Below, piece by piece: positions 57,547 through 64,000 of a DNA stretch of 64,000 nt. A model generated the notes under the pieces. That model saw only the letters and a program-made list of their open reading frames with translations, was not told the DNA's origin and made no database searches. The stretch comes from Glandiceps talaboti. Lineage: Eukaryota; Hemichordata; Enteropneusta; Spengelidae. Made by a program: the position numbers and the translations under genes. Each line of letters begins with the position of its first letter. Positions within the stretch are counted from its first letter, which is position 1. The stretch is from the NCBI RefSeq assembly GCF_964340395.1, contig NC_135559.1:9975759-10039758 (forward strand). Direction: 5' to 3'.

Positions 57547-58120
57547 CGAGTTCACAAAGAAGCAAACATAAACAGTAAAATTACAAGTGCAGTAGTGCAC
57601 ACACAGAATTACACAAAAATCCACTGATCGCGAGCTTTGAAATGAAAGGTCTTAGCGATTAAGTGGGGACGCGGTATATATTTATAACACAGATTGTTCA
57701 ATATATTTAGCGTTTTGAGTTCAGCTTGCTTCCCAGACGGTTAGACAAGAAATGGCTTCTGCAATATTACAAATATATTGTGTACGAATATTGCGACTCA
57801 TAAAAGTTTCACATGTTCGTATCCATTCCACATGATAACATACGATCGATGGTAAGAATTTAAAACATCGACAAAATCCTTGGAGGAAAAAACGGAATTT
57901 TTTCAACATCGATAAACCGTGACATTAGTGTTCTCAGCACGTGTGACTTAATTTTCCATCAGGCGTATGATCAGCAATTGGCTCTCAATATGTACGATTG
58001 TGACGAGGAGAATTCAATCTGTACATTCTAAACTGCGATAGCGACATGATTATAAATCCCTTCATGTTCAATTTATACATTTTTGCGAAAAAATAAATAA
58101 GACAACATTCGAAATCTTAC

Positions 58121-58165
58121 CTTTGCCGCTCTCGCTAATATATAAATAGCCACAAAAAATGGCAA
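58121..58165 (-). promoter_or_regulatory. Likely gene B promoter edge and non-coding first exon
   Basis: The minus strand reads GCCATTTTTTGTGGCTATTT, ATATATTAGCGAGAGCGGCA, AAG|GTAAGAT. This combines a YY1-like GCCATTTT, a TATA-like stretch and a consensus donor, and could pair with the acceptor at 54284 to make the gene B 5' UTR. The spacing to any start site is unproven. Confidence 0.4.
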
Positions 58166-59897
58166 CTTTGTGACGCTCACGATTTACCCTCGTTCTTAGA
58201 TACTTAAAACACGTGCTCTCCTCAAGTATGTAAAGCAAGTGGGTACCATTTAGAGTAATGGCGAACGAGGTTAAATTTGACCATTTACTCCCTCGACAAA
58301 CCAATCCGCTCAAATAACACGAAAGTGTCACATGTTTCAGTTTCTTGGGTAACAAAATTGAAGACATTTTTCAAGGATATATTGGTAACTGGGGAAAGCT
58401 GATTCAAATCTATTTATTTCAGAAAATACTCATTTCGAAAACAGAGTGAAAATTTGTACTCGTAGCTCACAAAGCGCGGAGAGTTGTTAAAAAAGTATCT
58501 GTTATGCGTCCTCGTATGGGATTGGCTAATATTCCCTGGGGTCTGTATCAATCATGTGACTCCGATTATGAACGATGAGTCCCGAAAACTACCGAACATT
58601 TTGATATTTAACAAAGAGAACAAAGAAATAGTCTAAAACTCAAATAAGCAAGGTCAATTGCAATATTTTCGTTAAATTATTTTGTCCTTTTGCTTCACTA
58701 CCTGGCAAAAGTGACATATAAACTCTTTCGTCTTACAAAGATATAACAGTATAAGTTAAAATGCAGAGTATAATAAATATATATTATCAATAATGCAGTT
58801 TCTAATATGTAGATATAACGTTTGGCTTCTTATTTTATTTAGTTTTTTTAAAATTCCATTCCTGCAGTTTGGTTTCTTTTTATATTCACTGGTGTAAGTC
58901 ACAGTTGTAACCATTTGCATTTTTTTCATTTATTGGATTTGTTTGTAAACATTTGTGACCCAGCCTTCATAATACTATGACCGTTGATTGTGGGGCCTAT
59001 TGAATATTCCTTTGAAGATGTCCGATTATTTTTAACAAACCTTCATTACAGATGTATTCCCCCATACACACACATACATACATACATACATACATACACG
59101 CACGCACACACACACATACATACATAAACTAAGTAAAATATACCAACAGGGAGGGCAGCATAATTTCTGTTTTGGATTATGGGGATGTCATCAGTTTCAT
59201 TGAAGGGTTGTATGTATTTGGGGAGGGGGGGGGGGAGCAGCAACTTTGGTTGGAAGACTATCCATTTTTATTTTTATCAGGAAGACAACAATTTTGTTAA
59301 AGAAAAGGATAGTGTCCAATCAAAGTTGCAATAAGGCCTTGGCGTGTGCAACAGATAAAAAGATGGGTTCTCATTCTTTTGTCAAGATTCTAAATCCAGT
59401 GACTGCAAAACTGTTCAAACTGAGAGGTAGAACCAATACAACAAAATGAGCCACAAACAGATGCAGAAATTGTAATACAGAATTATTTAATTCATGGCAA
59501 CATAATAAACAAGAAATTCTGAAATTCATCTGCATGCCTCCTTCACATAAACCGGTGATATTCTCAGAAAAAATGATATATTTCACCATTTGTCGTATTG
59601 TACATATACTATTTGCGCATAAATAAGTCTTTAAAGACCCAGTGACTAGCTCCAATATGACCCAAGTTACGATTTACATGACATTTATCTTCACACATCA
59701 AAATATGCAAATGTCCAACCTAACTCCACCACCACTCTGCTGAAACTAAATTCATGTGGGGACACCATAAGGTCATCTCGTTTATAGATGCCTACTGCCA
59801 GGGGTATCACAGATTTCTGTGCTAGAGAGATGACATTGACTAGATGTGACATGCACATCATAGTGTAAATCGTAACACGGCTCGGATCGTCTTGGAA

Positions 59898-60194
59898 CTA
59901 AACAGGAGACACCCTGCTAGAGTAGTTTGGCACAGCCATGGCAAAGAACTGGCCATTTTCATTAGTAGGGCACAAAACAACTTGTCGGAAGTTTGTCACT
60001 GATGACAAGAGGCTGTCTGTTTCCTGTGTCACTAGGGCTGAAGAGATGAGAAAGCCAAACTTATCTGGGAGGTGACAATACGATATTTTTGTCTGGGACC
60101 GAGACCATCTGAAAAAAAGTTTCTCTTCTAAGCATAGCAATCCAGTAAACTGTTCCACCCATGTATCAAATGTAACACTGGAAAAAGTGGCCAT
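59898..60194 (-). other. Unrecognised 98-codon open frame
   Basis: Starts ATGGCC in a fair context (GACATGG) and reads MATFSSVTFDTWVEQFTGLL...FAMAVPNYSSRVSPV. No domain, signal peptide or membrane helix is evident. It could be a lineage-specific gene or a chance frame in the gene C 3' region. Confidence 0.2.
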
Positions 60195-60199
60195 GTCTT

Positions 60200-62195
60200 A
60201 ATGTACAATGCCTGCTAGCTATAGGCTTACCAAAGGTACATGTACATGCAATAACATTTTATTTACTATGTACAGCCCCTCCCCATCTTTGTAATTTCAG
60301 GTAATAAATCGTAGCACTTGAAATCTGGACTCGTCACTGGCAATTCTACAATTTCTCTTAAAATTCTGGGACTCTTACAATGCTTCTAATCAAACTACTG
60401 CATATTGATACATTACCAAAACGGGTCCGTCTTTGTACAGAATTTAGTAGGGTCAGATCAAAGATGTGCCACAACTGTGTGCGTAGTTAGAGGTTTGTTC
60501 TCTAATACATCACTGTACATCTAGCCATAATATATGATTAAACTGGTTTTATTTGCAACAATGATTATTGCACTCCCGTTTGGCAGCATTATAAAAATGA
60601 ACTATTATTCAACGCTGCCACCAAGTAGGCAATGTTGTGACTACCATAGCTAAATCTGTGTTAATGCATCTGGGTAAGTTCTGTAATGTACCAATATGTT
60701 GCAGTACTTCCATCATATATCAGTACTTTGATTGGAAGCACTGTAATGTCGCCTAATGATTGAATCACACAAAAGTTTTGTATCTCAAGTGCTGGTCTAT
60801 CAAAGGACTATCAATTATTCTCAATGTACTTGCATCTCCACAAAGCAGGGTGTAAACGCATGAAAACCAGTACCAGTGGAAATGTCTAGAAGATCACACA
60901 CTATTTCAAAGCCACAAGAATGCGACAAAACATCTATTTTTTTAAATCTAACTGTCCAGAAAGTATTTGTACTCTTTCTTTTCAACTTGTTATAAAAAAT
61001 AAAACCGTTGTCTGTTCTTGTACAAATAAGCGAAACTGACTCTTCACATTCTTTAACAAATCCTACATTTTTACAAACAAATGCATGTCATTCAAACACA
61101 AAAGCAACCACAGCTCTATAATTTTGAAAACGTTTAACAATTTAATACAAAAGCCTGATATTTCATGATACATATAATGTCTTCGAGCGGATAAAAGAAA
61201 GGCTGTTAACTTCAAATTGAATACAAGGTGAAACTCGGACAAAAAAAAAAAAAACTTTTCATGATTAAGTCGGTCCTTTCAAACACTTCCAGAACGTTAA
61301 ATACTTGGTCTTTTTTTTCACTTGTACAATAACTTGTGCTCTTTTTTCCAAAAATATCCAAACCATTTCCCCATTTTTTTTAACAGGACGTATTCTAGTG
61401 TCAGATAGATTATGTATGAAAAGAAATGGTCGCTTAAGAGTCTTTAAAAAGTACTACTGTATTAATGGCTATCTTTACATAAAAGTCTTTGTATATTTTC
61501 TTTCAAAGTACAAGAATATCTTAAATGCTACATTTCGATAACAACTCCACAAAATGGTAGAGTTATGAATAATCTGCACAATATTGATATGCAAATTTAA
61601 CCATTTGTTCTCTCAAGAAAACTCTGGTTAGAATCCACAGCTCTATCATTGACTGGGAAGGAGAACCTGATAATAACTTGAGCAGTTGTGACAATCTTCA
61701 ATTCTTTACTCATTTGCAAACATTTTGATCTTGACTACTTGTGGAGCTTGCCTCGACAAAAAATACCCCTAATTTAAACATTTCCACATCGTTTTTTTTT
61801 TTACAAAAACCTTGGAATACTTTCAAAAAACATCTTTCTACATAGACCTTCTATCATGTTTTATATGAATGAATTAACAGAACATATCACAAAATCTTAC
61901 ATGGGAATTTTCTATGAAAGGACAGAAAAAAACAATCTTGTTGAAATACTGAGGACTCTGTATGGCTGAAAGTTTTACTTGTATGACACATCAAAACCCG
62001 GAAGTATGTCTATCTTGACTGAAGTGTTTCCTTATTTATAAGTTGGTCATTACTGAAATATAACTATGAAAAAAAGTCCAGTTGGATGGGTTTATATAAA
62101 TGTACCATTTCTAGGAGATCCATAACGGTTTCAATACTTATAATACTAACGATGTCTAGATAGTAAGTGGCAGAGATGCTTCTTCAATGTTGTTG
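60200..62195. other. Region 3' of gene C, probably partly its 3' UTR
   Basis: AT-rich with no supported exon. The minus strand has AATAAA at 60263-60258, nearly 2 kb beyond the gene C stop; a long UTR is possible but unproven. Confidence 0.35.
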
Positions 62196-62201
62196 AACTT
62201 C

Positions 62202-63498
62202 TTAGTATCGGCTACTGCAATGGAAATGAAAAACAAATATTGAGAATGAGCATCATTGGTTCATTTGCATGCTAAAAATAATCACATAGAAGATAGTATT
62301 GCATTTATTTATGCAGGCTCTATGTAGGAACACAAAATGCAATGCTGAAGATAACTTAAAGTTCCTAAAAGGCACGCAGTCACCTCCACATGGTTGACTG
62401 ACAAATTCAGTGTTACAACCCGCAAAAAACACTCGTGTTTGTCTTAAATAGTGTGCTAAGAAAGGATTTCATGCAATGACAAAATTAGGTAAAAATAACA
62501 ATACAACTTGCACAAAAACAACTGGGGTGCCTCTATAGGTTCAGGCAACCCTTTATCGAGAAGTTACCAACAGTAATTAAGTCCCATTCCTGAGTTCCAT
62601 GAGCAAACATACTGGTAATTTTCCACTTGTTACATCTCCTATTACTGTCAATTACGCCTTCAGCAACCAAACGACAATCTTCTGGTATTTTTCAATTTGT
62701 GAAGTTCCATGTAAAATTGACATGTACAAAAGGTGCCTGAACCTTCTCATGAAAAACTTTGGGGAACACAGATTTAGATATTCCTAGTATCTTACCTGTA
62801 TGAACTCCTCTGGCCACCACCGCCTCTTCCATAGCTTCCTCCTCCGTAGCTGCCGCCACCACCAGACCTGCTGCCACCACCATAGGCACCGCCTCCGCCG
62901 CCACCACCATAGCTTCTGCCGCCGCCGCCACCACCATAGCCGCCGCCGCCACCATAGCTCCTTCCACCACCACCATAACTGCCGCCGCCGCCACCATAGC
63001 TGCCGCCTCCAAATCGGCTACCACCACCGCCGCCGCCTCCTCCACCACCACGGCGTGAGGGCCTTGCATTCTGGACATTAAGCTGGCCACCATCAAAGCT
63101 CTGTTTTATGAGAAAAAAGAAACAAATGGTATGACATCACAAGTTATATGAACAGCTACTTTAACGCATCGTTACACAATGGCACACAAGTCAAATGTTA
63201 ATGCAGACTCTTACACTACTTCGCCTAGACAAAAAATTGCCTCACAAGTCTCCAGTTATGTTCACCAGCATGGTTTTACCCCAAATTTCCTCTCGGGTCT
63301 CCAGTTATGTTCATCACCAATGGTTAACCCCCATCCCCACTTCTAAGTAGATGTACAACCACCAGAGATGGGCAACTACTTCTCTACATACCTTTCCATC
63401 TAATGCCTCCTTGGCCAATGATGCGTCCTCTGAGCTTTCATACTTTACAAAGGCATAGCCCCTCGACTTTCCAGAGTCTCTGTCTTTGATCAAGAAAA
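62202..63498 (-). CDS. Gene C: single-RRM glycine-rich RNA-binding protein, 3' part
   Basis: Visible exons: 63392-63498 (107 nt), 62796-63100 and 62202-62214. They encode the second half of an RRM (FLIKDRDSGKSRGYAFVKY, RNP1 RGYAFVKY), then SFDGGQLNVQNARPSRRG, a long Gly-rich tail with GGGGSYGGG and GGGRSYGGG repeats, and SSYSSRY before TAA at 62204-62202. This is the layout of CIRBP/RBM3-type and small plant-like glycine-rich RRM proteins. The first exon, holding the start and RNP2, must lie beyond the right edge: nothing like it is in 63499-64000. The open frame of 62692-63096 in another register is a shadow. Confidence 0.85.
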
Positions 63499-64000
63499 CT
63501 GTTGGAGAAAATACCATAACATATCAAGAGTTATTTCCCACTTGTAAAATATCTTGCATCACTGACTACACAAATATAATCTTTGATCAATCCCATATTG
63601 CATTTTACAATTATTTTACAACCTTTATACAACTCGCCCCACATCTTGGAGAAAATCAAGATGTTTGCATATTTACCTTGCAGGGTATATGGATATCTAA
63701 TTAAAATGCAAAGTGCCTTCCACCTCATCTCAGATTTTATCATGTTATCATAAGATTAATGGTAATCCCTGATCAAATAACTTGGCTATACATGTTGAAC
63801 TTCTTCATATTCCTCACTGACCGAATATTGTGTTTTCAGAACTACCCACCACCAGATAGATTTACGACATTTTGATTTTTCGAGTAAAACGTTCACAATA
63901 TGGGATCCTTCCTTTCATTCTTCAAAAATCACCAATGAGATGAGCCCCCAAAACATCCAGAAATACCTGATGGTTTTTTCAGTAGGTAAGCCACTTGACA
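63499..64000. other. Intron of gene C, truncated by the window edge
   Basis: No exon, repeat or RNA gene recognised. The equivalent introns in genes A and B are 335, 446 and 942 nt. Confidence 0.6.

Overview
The window is nuclear DNA from a multicellular animal, most likely an AT-rich marine invertebrate. It has many short exons with GT-AG introns, long microsatellites and several small inverted-repeat elements. The species cannot be fixed from the sequence. All three convincing genes and the one partial gene lie on the minus strand, so transcription runs from high to low coordinates.

1-20.4 kb: a complete ABCC5 (MRP5)-type ABC transporter gene. I could join 22 coding exons (1545-20400) with every junction in phase, giving 4,692 nt and 1,563 residues. 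It has a long acidic N-terminus, TMD1, NBD1, a charged linker, TMD2 and NBD2. Its introns carry microsatellites, two minisatellites, a 468-bp TIR element (3619-4086), a perfect 25-bp hairpin (8824-8889) and a foldback element that touches a splice donor (17235-17588).

20.4-33.5 kb: no gene I can support. It holds a nested duplication that includes a copy of ABCC5 intron/exon-edge sequence (21.7-24.0 kb), a seven-period 66-bp array with a CArg-box-like site in each unit (28.0-28.56 kb), an inverted repeat around TA tracts (29.8-30.1 kb), a (GGGT)n tract and a second foldback copy.

33.5-64 kb: a cluster of same-strand RNA-binding protein genes. Gene A (33571-44444, 11 coding exons, 528 aa) is RBMX/hnRNP G-like: one RRM, an RGG region and a long SRDY/SREY-rich tail. 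Gene B (49666-54262, 7 coding exons, 336 aa) has two RRMs and a Gly-rich tail. Gene C (62202-63498, incomplete at its 5' side) has one RRM and a Gly-rich tail. A decayed first RRM exon lies at 56554-56672. All four complete RRMs share the same split: 28 codons from the first beta-strand Lys to a phase-1 intron where that exon is visible, then an exon of exactly 107 nt. This indicates exon and gene duplication within the cluster.

The genes are ordinary host genes. ABCC5 is a membrane exporter and the RRM proteins are nuclear or RNA-processing factors; nothing shows a functional link beyond adjacency. I found no CRISPR array, no rRNA or tRNA gene and no recognisable viral element. The most unusual material is the RRM exon-duplication cluster and the CArG-bearing satellite upstream of ABCC5.
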